Shown here: positions 41,464-50,730 of the stretch, piece after piece
Numbering within the stretch: the stretch's first letter is position 1
Layout of the letters: each line of letters starts with the position of its first letter
Assembly: GCA_964371305.1 (NCBI GenBank)
Contig: CAYJLA010000001.1
Coordinates: forward strand, 1 to 64,000
Length of the DNA: 64,000 nt
DNA from: CAYJLA01 sp964371305
Lineage (GTDB): Bacteria > Bacillota_I > Bacilli_A > RFN20 > CAG-826
Reading direction: 5' to 3'
Program-made: the position numbers and the translations under genes
The notes under the pieces: model-generated
The model's input: only the letters and a program-made list of their open reading frames with translations
Database searches by the model: none
Told to the model about the DNA's origin: nothing

Positions 41464-43026
41464 TTATGCAAATATATCTTTAACTAATTTTGTAACTTTG
41501 TTTTCGATTGAAAGAAGCGTGAATTTTTCTAACTCAATACTACTTATAGTTGCGGTTTCAGGAGCGACTTGTGTATATAAGTGTTCGCCTGTAGAGTTAT
41601 AAAATTGATATACATATCCCAAATCAGGATCATCTACTTCAATCATATAAGTAACACTATCAATTATAGTTAATTGCTCACATTCGACTAGTTCACCATT
41701 TCTATAGTAATTAGTTATTGTTTCTGATTCAACAGTAGTTGTTTCATAACTAATCACTGAACTATTTAAATAACCTAAAATTGTGTGATTTGAGTCAATT
41801 GTAAATAAAGTTTTATCAGCTAGCAAATTGTAAAACTTATTATCAAACTTCAACATGTTATATGCAATCGTAAAACCGTTTGCTATTACTTCGCCATTTT
41901 GGTCAACTAAAGCGTTATTAGCTGCACCATAGTTAACAATAAACCTACTATCAGCAACTTTGATGATGGAAGAAGTTGTAAATGTAGCACTCAAATCTAC
42001 CATGACGTTTAAATTATCATCCAACAGTACATAACTTTCGTTATCTCTTAATAACTTATTCGTAAAATACATTATAGAAGCTTGATTACTAGGACTATTT
42101 GTTAAAAATTCATTGTAACCTGTAGCGGAATTTTGGCTATATAAAGTATTAATTAAATAATTAACATCAACTTCATTAACAATCGCTCTTTTTAAATCAA
42201 TTGAATATGTTTTTACGATTATTTTATTTGATGTAGAACCTACACCATCAATAAAATCATAATTTTCTTCATATTGATTAACTTGATTAAGAGTTTGGAT
42301 CAGTATGTTGCCATTACTCAAAATGTGTGTGCTTCTAGATAGTTCAGTGCTAGAGTGTATAGAAGAAATATCAATCTTTTTATAAAATGATAAACTTGAT
42401 CTAGTATATAAATCAATTACGTCATCACCTATTATTTCAATAAAATAATCTTGTGACAAGTGCGTATGTCCACCATCGTATTTTTTTCTTGTATAACTAT
42501 CATCGACTCTTATAAACTCATGTTTTTGTGAGTCAATGTATATTCTTTGTTCACCGTTTAATACAATAAAGCCATCAGTTAAAGTCATTGTATCTTCATC
42601 ATCATATGCCAAATATACAGCTCCAGATTCATGGATTATATCATATTTATTTTCGCCAGAAGCATTTATAGAAGTTCTTATAAATAATTCTTCAGCTAAA
42701 ATACTATATTTTAAACTAGAGAAATCAAATGTCATTTCGTTTTCCGCTGTATTGTATACACCATAATGAGTTTCTGTAATTTCATCAACTAATACTTCTT
42801 TTGAAGCAACGATATATCCTTCATCAGGCGACACTTCAACGATAGTAGAGTCACCTAAAAGAACTATGTCTTCACTTGTATTATAATTTTCCTTGAATGT
42901 AACGCTTTTTAATACTTCATTTGGACTTTTAGTTACATCAAAAACACTTTCAAAAACAAAATATGCTGATACTCCGATTGCTGCAACAACAGATATTCCA
43001 ATAAAAACTTTTGCGGCTTTTTTCAT
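41464..43026 (-). CDS. Membrane-anchored extracytoplasmic protein, possible beta-propeller
   Basis: A 520-residue protein with an N-terminal anchor (KKAAKVFIGISVVAAIGVSAYFVF) and an all-beta-looking exterior of about 490 residues. Repeated short strands such as THILSNGNILIQTLNQV, SRFIVNYGAANNALVDQNGEVIANGF and KFYNLLADKTLFTIDSNHTILGYL resemble the blades of a beta-propeller. No family recognised. It has its own AAGGAG site and follows the second MacB-like transporter upstream region, but lies in the same orientation and could be cotranscribed with it. Confidence 0.55.
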   Translation of the reverse strand: MKKAAKVFIGISVVAAIGVSAYFVFESVFDVTKSPNEVLKSVTFKENYNTSEDIVLLGDSTIVEVSPDEGYIVASKEVLVDEITETHYGVYNTAENEMTFDFSSLKYSILAEELFIRTSINASGENKYDIIHESGAVYLAYDDEDTMTLTDGFIVLNGEQRIYIDSQKHEFIRVDDSYTRKKYDGGHTHLSQDYFIEIIGDDVIDLYTRSSLSFYKKIDISSIHSSTELSRSTHILSNGNILIQTLNQVNQYEENYDFIDGVGSTSNKIIVKTYSIDLKRAIVNEVDVNYLINTLYSQNSATGYNEFLTNSPSNQASIMYFTNKLLRDNESYVLLDDNLNVMVDLSATFTTSSIIKVADSRFIVNYGAANNALVDQNGEVIANGFTIAYNMLKFDNKFYNLLADKTLFTIDSNHTILGYLNSSVISYETTTVESETITNYYRNGELVECEQLTIIDSVTYMIEVDDPDLGYVYQFYNSTGEHLYTQVAPETATISSIELEKFTLLSIENKVTKLVKDIFA

Positions 43027-43115
43027 ATATAACTCCTTAAAAATAACTTAATACAACAATTATATCATAGAAATAGGCATTTTCATTATGTTTTAAGAAG
43101 CTAACGCCTAAAAGC

Positions 43116-43532
43116 TTATTCAAGAATAGTTGAGCCGAAATCTGAATTAAAATCACGACACAAAATTGAAACAGCATTAAACAAACCTAAATCTATATCG
43201 CTTTCTAATTGAATTGACAAAGTTTCATTTTCATAAGCTCTTGATAGTCTATCGCCTACTATTGTATATGTTTTAAATCTTTCTTCTATGTTGCCAAGAG
43301 TCACATACACATCAGGACCACCGCCATCAAATGTAAAATTCAATATCTCTAACATCATGTTGTTATATAATTTTACACTTCCACTAACATCATGTGCATA
43401 AGTAGTAAAAGTTCCCTGTTTTAAAATAACACTATCCTTTATAACAGAAACATCGCTAGAATCAACTGAAGATGGAGAACAAGAAGCAAGTCCTAGTAAT
43501 CCAATCATTAACATAAAATATACTTTTTTCAT
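43116..43532 (-). CDS. DM13-domain lipoprotein
   Basis: A 138-residue lipoprotein (MKKVYFMLMIGLLGLASCS; lipobox LASC). The mature part matches the DM13 domain: GTFTTYAHDVSGSVKLYN, LEILNFTFDGGGPDVYVTLG, YTIVGDRLSRAYENETLSIQL and a final VSILCRDFNSDFGSTIL with the single conserved Cys. DM13 proteins have been proposed to act in extracytoplasmic electron transfer through that cysteine. The ATG at 43532 has AGAGGGG before it; an in-frame start 21 bases upstream does not. Single-gene transcript. Confidence 0.82.
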   Translation of the reverse strand: MKKVYFMLMIGLLGLASCSPSSVDSSDVSVIKDSVILKQGTFTTYAHDVSGSVKLYNNMMLEILNFTFDGGGPDVYVTLGNIEERFKTYTIVGDRLSRAYENETLSIQLESDIDLGLFNAVSILCRDFNSDFGSTILE

Positions 43533-43594
43533 AAAAACCCCTCTTTTATACATTTTAGAATATCAATTATGTGATTTTTTTCAATTTATATGCA

Positions 43595-43623
43595 TAAAAA
43601 AAGACGCATAACCTGCGTCTTTT
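43595..43623 (-). terminator. Intrinsic terminator, probably bidirectional
   Basis: A 10-bp stem AAAAGACGCA/TGCGTCTTTT with a five-base loop, followed on the minus strand by a T run. It lies twelve bases after the stop of the AIM24-family gene. Confidence 0.85.
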
Positions 43624-43634
43624 AAAAGTTTTTG

Positions 43635-44309
43635 TTATTTTTTATCTTTGAAAAATGGTGCTAAAACTTTGGCAACACTACTTACAGGCATAGTTTGAAC
43701 AATAATTCTTCCAGGTCCAGTAACTACAGTGTTAAATACACCTTCTCCACCAAATATTAAGTTTTTTACACCTTTAACTGCTTGGATTTCAATCTTACAT
43801 GTAGAGTCCATCATTGCGAGATTACCAGTGTCTACGATCATTGATTGACCAGCTTCTAATTCGTATTCTTCACCATGTCCATCAATTTCAATAAATGCTA
43901 TACCGCTTCCTGAAATTTTTTGCATAATGAATCCTTCTCCACCAAAAAGACCAGCCCCAACTTTTCCTCTAAAATGAATAGATAATTCAACACCTTGACC
44001 AGCTAAGAATGCTGATTTTTGGACAACAATTGGGTTGTCTGGTGTGACTTCAACAGCTTTAATGCAACCTGGGAAACTACTTGCAAACGCAATTTGTCCT
44101 GTCCCTCCTAAGGCTGTATATTTATTTTGGAATAAATTTTCTCCCGAGAACATTCTTCCAAAAAGCTTTCCTGCTCCTCCTCCAACTGTTTCCATTTTCA
44201 TGTTTGTTGTCATCCAACACATTGAACCTGATTCATTAATAACGCTTTCGCCATTTTCAAGTTCACAAATAACAGCAGGTAAACTGCCACCTACAATACG
44301 ATGTTTCAT
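43635..44309 (-). CDS. AIM24/TIGR00266 family protein
   Basis: A 224-residue protein of the TIGR00266/AIM24 family: VICELENGESVINESGSMCWMTTNMKMETVGGGAGKLFGRMFSGENLFQNKYTA, FPGCIKAVEV, KSAFLAG and a GLFGGEGFIMQKISGSG stretch, all hallmarks of this double beta-helix fold. The biochemical role is unknown; a mitochondrial homologue affects membrane organisation. There is no signal peptide. It has its own AAAGGAG site and terminator. Confidence 0.92.
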   Translation of the reverse strand: MKHRIVGGSLPAVICELENGESVINESGSMCWMTTNMKMETVGGGAGKLFGRMFSGENLFQNKYTALGGTGQIAFASSFPGCIKAVEVTPDNPIVVQKSAFLAGQGVELSIHFRGKVGAGLFGGEGFIMQKISGSGIAFIEIDGHGEEYELEAGQSMIVDTGNLAMMDSTCKIEIQAVKGVKNLIFGGEGVFNTVVTGPGRIIVQTMPVSSVAKVLAPFFKDKK

Positions 44310-44392
44310 TTATAAAACTCCTTTAATCTACTAATATTTTAATATTTAAAAGGAATATATGCTAGCATAAAATTTATTTGATGTTTTAAGCT

Positions 44393-45433
44393 TTAAACAG
44401 CGCCTATTAAATATTGCACCCCAAGCGAAACTCCAACTACTAACGCTGAAATGATAAAACCATGCAACATAGGACGAAGACCTGCTTTCTTCATCTGTCT
44501 TAAGTCTGTTTTCATACCAATAGCGGCAAGAGCAATAATCATAGAAAATTGACTAATTTCTTTTAAAACACTTGAAAATTCAGCCGGAAAATAACCCATG
44601 CTATTAATACCTGCCATAAGTAAAAAACCTAAAATAAACCATGGTATTATCTTTACTATGTTAATCTTTGATTTAACTTCTTGATTCATATTTTCTAAGA
44701 CTAGTTTCTTTTTCTTTTCTCTTACGCCTATTACAGAAAAAACTAATACGGTTGGAATAATAGCTAAAGTTCTTGTAAGTTTAACCATAGTTGCATAATC
44801 TCCTGCAATCTCGCTGAAAGCATAACCAGCTGCAACTACAGAAGAAGTATCATTTACTGCAGTACCTGCCCATAACCCATAACCCATATCTGATAAACCA
44901 AGTGCACGCCCCATAAGTGGAAAAATAATAATCATTATCATATCAAAAATGAATGTAGCAGACATACCAAAAGCAATGTCTGTATCATCTGCATCAATTA
45001 CTGGTGCAATAGCAGCAATTGCAGAACCACCACATATGCCTGTTCCTGCAGAAATAAGATTCGACATCTTCCAATTTAATCCGAGCGCTTTACCTACAAA
45101 ATATCCAACACCAAAACATGTGGCAAGCGTAAAAACCATAACAATAAGCGACTGACCACCTACAGTTAATATAGTAGTAATACTTAATGATGCGCCTAAT
45201 AATATAATTGCTACTTTTAAAATTGTTTTTGAAGCAAAGTTTAAACCTTCTTTAACTAAACTTCCAGGTTTTAAATATAGATTTAACGCTATACCAATCA
45301 ATAACGCAATAACAGATGACCCAATTATATGAATTGGCAATGCTTGCTCAATAAAAAAGGCAAGTGTAGCAATACCACCTGCAACAGCCAATCCAGGCAA
45401 TAACCTAACTAATTTAATTGTAATATTTTTCAT
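44393..45433 (-). CDS. YeiH/UPF0324 family membrane protein (putative sulfate exporter)
   Basis: A 346-residue protein with about ten helices. SSVIALLIGIALNLYLKPG, ILKVAIILLGASLSI, ISAGTGICGGSAIAAIAPVIDADDTDIAF and GLWAGTAVNDTSSVVAAGYAFS are characteristic of the YeiH family, often annotated as sulfate exporters, though transport is not established for most members. The cysteine genes at 27.6-29.3 kb make a sulfur link conceivable but they are far away. A GAGAT precedes the ATG. Confidence 0.9.
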   Translation of the reverse strand: MKNITIKLVRLLPGLAVAGGIATLAFFIEQALPIHIIGSSVIALLIGIALNLYLKPGSLVKEGLNFASKTILKVAIILLGASLSITTILTVGGQSLIVMVFTLATCFGVGYFVGKALGLNWKMSNLISAGTGICGGSAIAAIAPVIDADDTDIAFGMSATFIFDMIMIIIFPLMGRALGLSDMGYGLWAGTAVNDTSSVVAAGYAFSEIAGDYATMVKLTRTLAIIPTVLVFSVIGVREKKKKLVLENMNQEVKSKINIVKIIPWFILGFLLMAGINSMGYFPAEFSSVLKEISQFSMIIALAAIGMKTDLRQMKKAGLRPMLHGFIISALVVGVSLGVQYLIGAV

Positions 45434-45531
45434 AGTTTATCTCTTGCGTATAAATAATACACAATTAGATAAATTGTATTATAGACACGTTAAAAAATCA
45501 TTTATTTTTCTACTTTTATAATTAACGTAAT

Positions 45532-45888
45532 TTATTTAATTTCAGCGCCCATTGGAACAAGTCCAACTACAGCAAGTTTAAATGTTTGCATCGCGAATGG
45601 AATACCAATAATTGTAATTCCATAAACAATAGTTAATGTTAAGTAAGAAGTAAACAATCCCCAACCTACTAAAATCACCCAAATAACATTACCTATAGGA
45701 TGAGACATGAAATTTATATCAATGTCCTTTCCAAATGGTAAAAACGCCACACGTCCAATTTTAAAACACTGTAAACCAAAAGGTATACCAATTATAGTGA
45801 CGCATAATATAGCACCAATTAAAAACCACGCTAAGGCAAGTAGTAATCCTCCTAAGATTAACCAAATAATATTTCCTAAAACTCTCAT
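45532..45888 (-). CDS. YccF domain-containing membrane protein
   Basis: A 118-residue protein with the two YccF repeats: GNIIWLILGGLLLALAWFLIGAILCVTIIGIPFGLQCFKI and GNVIWVILVGWGLFTSYLTLTIVYGITIIGIPFAMQTFKLA. Function unknown in the family. AAGGAG precedes the ATG. It follows the repeat lipoprotein gene by 14 bases and may share its transcript. Confidence 0.9.
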   Translation of the reverse strand: MRVLGNIIWLILGGLLLALAWFLIGAILCVTIIGIPFGLQCFKIGRVAFLPFGKDIDINFMSHPIGNVIWVILVGWGLFTSYLTLTIVYGITIIGIPFAMQTFKLAVVGLVPMGAEIK

Positions 45889-45902
45889 TTATATTTCTCC
45901 TT

Positions 45903-46939
45903 CTATATAGTTGGCATGTTATCAACTGGTTTATTATATACTGCAGCACCATTAACTTGTGTTTGTGTAAGTAATGTTTGCCCTTCAACAACTACTTCTG
46001 CTTCAAGAGTGTTCTCATATATATTTATCATTCCATCTATGTATGCATAAACAAATTCTAAGCTACCTTCACCTAGGGCTGCATCATTTATCGTAGCCGT
46101 ACCACTTATTAACAATTCATCTCCAATTAATGTTGATTCCAAATCAGTTAATGATCCACCTTCAATTAGTTTAATTGTTTCATCTAAAAGACGTTCAGGT
46201 ATAGCGGATGTTGTATTGTACGAATTATTAAAACTTTCCTCGAAGTCTGCTTTTGTCATCGTAACATCTAAATTGTTGCTAGAATTATTGTGGTCAACGA
46301 ACAGATCCCTATAAACGCCATTGTTATTATAAAGCCAATGTGTTTCTTTTATTAAATGTTGTTCACCTAACATATTTCCGCTCTGATCAATAGAGTTATA
46401 TCCATATTGTTCAGTCAAATTTACATATGTTGTGGCTATACTGTCAGTGTTCATCATTGTAATTGGTAAACCCATAGCTAAAGTAGAAATGGTAGCATTT
46501 GTCTCAATAGTAAATTTATAAGAATTTTCTTTTTTTATCGATAACTTATATTCATTTAGTTTAGCTAACAATTCACTCTCACTCAATGAAATAGGAGTCG
46601 AATCAATAGTAGTCGAATCACTTGGTGTAACATCATCTTCTGATGGTGTTGTTACAGTTGGTGTTGTTACAGTTGGTNNNNNNNNNNNNNNNNNNNNNNN
46701 NNNNNNNNNNNNNNNNNNNNNNNNNNNNNNNNNNNNNNNNNNNNNNNNNNNNNNNNNNNNNNNNNNNNNNNNNNNNNTGGTGTTGTTACAGTTGGTGTTG
46801 TTACAGTTGGTACACTTAGTTCAGTAGAAGTAACTGAACTTGTTGGCGAAACGCTAGTAGACGATGAAATACCATTGATTCCACATGAAGTTAATAGCAA
46901 TGTCGTAAGAACACTATTAATAAATAATAATTTTTTCAT
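45903..46939 (-). CDS. Lipoprotein with VTTPT repeats, interrupted by an assembly gap
   Basis: A lipoprotein beginning MKKLLFINSVLTTLLLTSCG (lipobox LTSC; AGAGGGT before the ATG), then a Ser/Thr-rich stalk that passes into PTVTTP repeats. The gap of 100 N falls inside the repeats; on the far side PTVTTP repeats resume and read in frame through PSEDDVTPSDSTTIDSTPISLSESELLAKLNEY into a globular domain of about 220 residues (IKKENSYKFTIETNATIS...TQTQVNGAAVYNKP), which looks like a LolA/LppX-type single-sheet fold. The true repeat count is unknown. Probably a stalked surface or lipid-binding lipoprotein. Confidence 0.7.
46644..46811. repeat. 15-bp tandem repeat encoding VTTPT, flanking the gap
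   Basis: On each side of the N run at least two copies of a 15-bp unit (GTTGGTGTTGTTACA on the plus strand) are visible. Each unit encodes five residues, Val-Thr-Thr-Pro-Thr. The array is the likely cause of the failed assembly at 46678-46777, where exactly 100 N mark a gap of unknown size. Confidence 0.9.
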
Positions 46940-46985
46940 ACTTAACCCTCTTTTTTCCATTTTATCATAGTAACTAATTTAATTA

Positions 46986-47507
46986 CTACTTTTTAATATA
47001 AGTAAGAATAGGCGTACCATCGCTGACACTATATTGTTCTAAACTTAATTCGATTGTTGGATTATCATCTAAAAATAATCTTCTACCGCTTCCAAGTATT
47101 GTAGGAATAATTGCAATATCATATTGATCTATAACATTTCTTTTAATGAATGGATCTATGGTTTTACCTCCACCAAATAAGAAAATGTGTTTTCCTTCTT
47201 TTACTAATTCCATAATTCTACTTACTATATCGCCGCTTATAAAGTGTAAGTTTTCTCTGTCAGATTCTTTGTCATGTGTTGCGACATATACATCTTTATG
47301 TTTAAAAGGTTCATGCATATTTTGCCTGAAACAGTCTCCGCCCATAAGTATAACATCAACACCTTCAACAAACTTCTCAAAATCATAACTATTTTTTGTG
47401 TTTAACTTATCACTGCCATCTCCATGAATCCAGTCAAAGCCTCCATTATTATCAGCAATATAACCATCAATGCTGATTGCTAAACTAAGTGTAATTTTAC
47501 CTTGCAT
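46986..47507 (-). CDS. Dihydrofolate reductase/RibD C-terminal family protein
   Basis: A 173-residue protein of the RibD_C family: MQGKITLSLAISIDGYIADNNGGFDWI, VILMGGDCFRQN, HIFLFGGGKTIDPFI and IAIIPTILGSGRRLF. These are NADPH-dependent reductases; some work in riboflavin synthesis, but stand-alone members like this have no set substrate. It is a single gene with an AAGGAG site. It is not classical FolA. Confidence 0.88.
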   Translation of the reverse strand: MQGKITLSLAISIDGYIADNNGGFDWIHGDGSDKLNTKNSYDFEKFVEGVDVILMGGDCFRQNMHEPFKHKDVYVATHDKESDRENLHFISGDIVSRIMELVKEGKHIFLFGGGKTIDPFIKRNVIDQYDIAIIPTILGSGRRLFLDDNPTIELSLEQYSVSDGTPILTYIKK

Positions 47508-47547
47508 ATTGTTTCTCCTTTATACTGTATATATTATAAAAATACCT

Positions 47548-49131
47548 TTAAAACTCAATTATTCCAATCAAATTCGCATTTATTTCTTTATTAAAAATGT
47601 CTTTTTTATTATTTGCAAATTGTATAACTCTCTCTTTTCCTTCGCCTTTTAACTCTTGATAAATTTTTACATAAACACTATAAGTAGTTTCTTCTTTATT
47701 AGTCAATTTAGTTGTACTAAACACATATTCTTCTCTTTCTTTTGATAATAGGTTTCTTAATTCTATTTCTGTTTCAAAGACATGTTCTACTTCGCCTGAC
47801 TTAAATATAATATCAACTTTCTTTGGTTTTATTAAATTTCCAAAACCAACGTTTTCAATTTCAAATTTTACTTGTGTAGATTTACTAGTAATGTGCTTAG
47901 AAAAATCTCTTAAAACATATCTATATCCTAAATGGTTTGCATAATATTCATACTCATTAGTGTTGCCATTATAAACATCATCTTCACCACGATAATTATT
48001 TGCTTTCCACTTCTTCATAGGACCATAATCTCCAACACCATTAATATACGAAACGTGATTAGTAAAAGCTTCCTTTTCAACATTTTCTAACTCGGAAAAT
48101 GATTTTTGATATTCATTAGTAATACTTGGAATATTTCCTGAAAATTCTCCTCCATAATACGTATACTGCGCTTGATAATTTAACCATTTATTTACTTCAT
48201 CTCGATTAATAGGATTAAAAGTTCCAAGATCGCTATCACTTCCTAAATAACCATCATTATAAAAACCAACTCTTCTTGCATCAATGTCTAAATCCTTACT
48301 TAACTCAATGCAATCAGAAATGTTTGATTCTTTGATTGATTGTTTATATCTTTTATTAAACCAATATAGAAAATATGACGGTCTTCTTAATGAAACTGGT
48401 ATTTCTTCAGGTATATTATCTAGCCAAGTTTGTGTAAGTTCATAATAATTATCCTCTACATGTGACATTGGGGTAGAGTGTTGTTCTCCCCAAGGACCAA
48501 ACATTCTAGTTTCTACAGTCATAATTACATCGCTATATTCACTAATAACAACGCTTAATTGCTCAATATGTTTTTTAACTAAACTCATTCCTTGTTCTGG
48601 CTCTGCATTTACGTATCCTGAATAAGTATTACCTTGGCTATCAACTCGTAGTTCGCTTTCGCCACGTACATTATATGAAAACGCAACTACAGCAACTTGA
48701 CCAACATTTCGACAAGATTGAAAAATACCTCTTAAATTATTTAATGCTGAATCGGTAATGTCTCTATCAATGCCATACTGTGTAACTTTTTGACCATTAA
48801 CGCCATTAAGTGTTGTGCTCTCTACACTAACAGGTGCATTAGATGAAAAATGTTCTAATCCGAATCTTAGTCCAACATACCCTACTTTATAATTGATTAT
48901 GTCTTGCCCTAGGTTCCATTCATCCCAGAAACTTTGATTCCCTTCAGGTTTTATAGTTCCTCCACCCGAAAAACTATGTCCTCTTTCTGGATTATAAATA
49001 TATTCAATGCTTTCAGTGTAATCTTTATTAGCGTAATTGCCTTCAAGAACAATTGTTAACGCAAGGCAAATAGCAACTGTAGCAATTAAACCGATTATAC
49101 TTATTGTTTTTTGTTTATTACTCTTTATCAT
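47548..49131 (-). CDS. DUF4874/DUF4832 membrane-anchored protein, glycosidase-like
   Basis: A 527-residue protein with an N-terminal anchor (about residues 9-29). YNPERGHSFSGGG, YKVGYVGLRFGLEHF and a central VAVVAFSYNVRGE and MFGPWGEQHS mark DUF4874, which resembles a TIM-barrel glycoside hydrolase. The C-terminal YVLRDFSKHI...EIENVGFGNLIKPKKVDIIF is DUF4832. It probably acts on a surface glycan, which would fit the polysaccharide locus 25 kb away, but this is inference. It starts 30 bases after the zinc-ribbon protein gene and may be transcribed with it. Confidence 0.82.
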   Translation of the reverse strand: MIKSNKQKTISIIGLIATVAICLALTIVLEGNYANKDYTESIEYIYNPERGHSFSGGGTIKPEGNQSFWDEWNLGQDIINYKVGYVGLRFGLEHFSSNAPVSVESTTLNGVNGQKVTQYGIDRDITDSALNNLRGIFQSCRNVGQVAVVAFSYNVRGESELRVDSQGNTYSGYVNAEPEQGMSLVKKHIEQLSVVISEYSDVIMTVETRMFGPWGEQHSTPMSHVEDNYYELTQTWLDNIPEEIPVSLRRPSYFLYWFNKRYKQSIKESNISDCIELSKDLDIDARRVGFYNDGYLGSDSDLGTFNPINRDEVNKWLNYQAQYTYYGGEFSGNIPSITNEYQKSFSELENVEKEAFTNHVSYINGVGDYGPMKKWKANNYRGEDDVYNGNTNEYEYYANHLGYRYVLRDFSKHITSKSTQVKFEIENVGFGNLIKPKKVDIIFKSGEVEHVFETEIELRNLLSKEREEYVFSTTKLTNKEETTYSVYVKIYQELKGEGKERVIQFANNKKDIFNKEINANLIGIIEF

Positions 49132-49161
49132 AATATAAATTTTGATTCAAACTTCTTTTAA

Positions 49162-50727
49162 TCATTTAACTTCAGTTTTATGAATTTCTCCACATTTAGG
49201 ACATATCACTTTATTTTCTCTATTTAACTTTGTGATGTTTCTATAAAAAAGCGTTCCCTCTCTTTGATTAACTTCGTTCCATTTGAAATAATAATTTCTA
49301 AATCTACCTTTATTATGAATATCAAAGTCTTTAACCGTAGTATAAAAATAATTTTTATTAGTGTTAGGACATGTAGCTTCTTTAATTTCCAACCTACATC
49401 TATCGCAATAATAATCACCCATTTCGTCCTTTTTAAGTTTTGCATGACAGAAAGGGCATTCTTGATGTGTTGTATCTGAATAAATCATACCACGCAAAAT
49501 GATTTGCTGAAGTCTTTTAAAAGACTCAATGTCTTCCATAGAGACAAAAGTTCTCTTACACATTTTGTCGTATACATACACAGGTTCGAGAATAATTACT
49601 TCGTCAAACAATTTCGATCTCTTGTGTTTTGCAAGAAGCTCATCATCTGTAAATTGAAGTGAAGGCAACAACAAAACATTATAATCTTTATCTTTTCTAA
49701 TTTTGAGCATTATACCGTCATTTGGAATACGTTTGATGTATAAAGTCCAATCCTTGAATTGAAAATGAATATTCAGCGTATCTAGATTGAGAGCAGCATT
49801 TGTTTTACATTTGAAATTAAAATGTCCTGCTGCAAAAATAAGTAGTAGCTCAGCAAAATGTAAGTAGTTTTTATCAAGAGCGGCATAATCAACTTCATCG
49901 ACCTTTTCAGCCTCTATAACACGATTTTTTATAAATGATTTGTATGTATTATATATTTTCCTATAATCTTTTTGGTTTATAAAAATATTTGTCTTTTTGA
50001 GTTTCACTTTCTTCTTATCTAATTTTGTTTTTTGATAAACTGGTCTTTTTAAATAAGGTCTCACACTAGAAAGAATCGAATCTATTTCATCAAATAATTC
50101 TTTTGAAATATCTAGATATTGTTCAAAATCACGTTTGTATGATGTGTGCAATTTGCCAAGAGCTAAAAAGTAATTATTATGATTTAATCTTTCAAGTAAA
50201 TTCAATTGCATAATATCACTTGTTGTAATAAGTTCTTGTAGGATTCTAATGTTCCTTCTACAGTATCTTAAAACTTCATCCACAAAATTAACAAAGACAA
50301 TGTTTTCATAAATACTATATTGATCTTGATATATTCGTGTATATAACTTTCTTGGCTTTACACGTCCATTAATAACGTTTTCCGCTGTATGAAAGTGGCT
50401 ACCTAAATATTGAAGTGTATTTTGATCTATTTTCTGCACTACTTCAACTGGCAATACCTCAGGTATATCTTCAAGAGCAATAATTGGCTTTGAAAAAATT
50501 CTTTTCATAGAAGGTATTACATTTCTAATTTGTTCTATTATGTCTTTAAGTAAATCGAAGTCAAAATTTGGGTCAACATAAAACAAGGTGAGTTCATTTG
50601 CAGTATAATAATCAAACTCAATGTAAGTAAAAGTTTTATGATTATTACAAAAGTTATCTATAGTTGATAATGCATTTGAAAATCGTTCATATACGTGTTT
50701 ATCAATATTTTTGAAATCAACATCCAT
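49162..50727 (-). CDS. DUF2357/McrC-like protein with C-terminal zinc ribbons, partner of the McrB-like AAA+ protein
   Basis: A 521-residue protein. YQDQYSIYENIVFVNFVDEVLRYCRRN and YLKRPVYQKTKLDKKKVKLKKTNIFINQKDYRKIYNTYKSF resemble the DUF2357 N-terminal region of McrC-type proteins. The PD-(D/E)xK nuclease that usually follows is not visible. Instead the C-terminus carries zinc-ribbon cysteines: CPFC...CDRC, a further Cys in ATCPNTNK, and a final CPKC. There is no signal peptide. It starts three bases after the AAA+ gene, so the pair is a unit. The function is unknown; the McrC relation is a weak similarity, supported mainly by the partner. Confidence 0.55.
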   Translation of the reverse strand: MDVDFKNIDKHVYERFSNALSTIDNFCNNHKTFTYIEFDYYTANELTLFYVDPNFDFDLLKDIIEQIRNVIPSMKRIFSKPIIALEDIPEVLPVEVVQKIDQNTLQYLGSHFHTAENVINGRVKPRKLYTRIYQDQYSIYENIVFVNFVDEVLRYCRRNIRILQELITTSDIMQLNLLERLNHNNYFLALGKLHTSYKRDFEQYLDISKELFDEIDSILSSVRPYLKRPVYQKTKLDKKKVKLKKTNIFINQKDYRKIYNTYKSFIKNRVIEAEKVDEVDYAALDKNYLHFAELLLIFAAGHFNFKCKTNAALNLDTLNIHFQFKDWTLYIKRIPNDGIMLKIRKDKDYNVLLLPSLQFTDDELLAKHKRSKLFDEVIILEPVYVYDKMCKRTFVSMEDIESFKRLQQIILRGMIYSDTTHQECPFCHAKLKKDEMGDYYCDRCRLEIKEATCPNTNKNYFYTTVKDFDIHNKGRFRNYYFKWNEVNQREGTLFYRNITKLNRENKVICPKCGEIHKTEVK

Positions 50728-50730
50728 TGA

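Noticed and set aside
46644..46811. Regular repeats on both sides of the gap, considered as a CRISPR array
   Set aside because: The units are 15 bp, directly adjacent without spacers, and encode VTTPT in frame within a lipoprotein.
49162..50727. PD-(D/E)xK nuclease in the McrC-like protein
   Set aside because: I could not find a convincing D-(x)n-ExK arrangement after the DUF2357-like part; the C-terminus is zinc ribbons.
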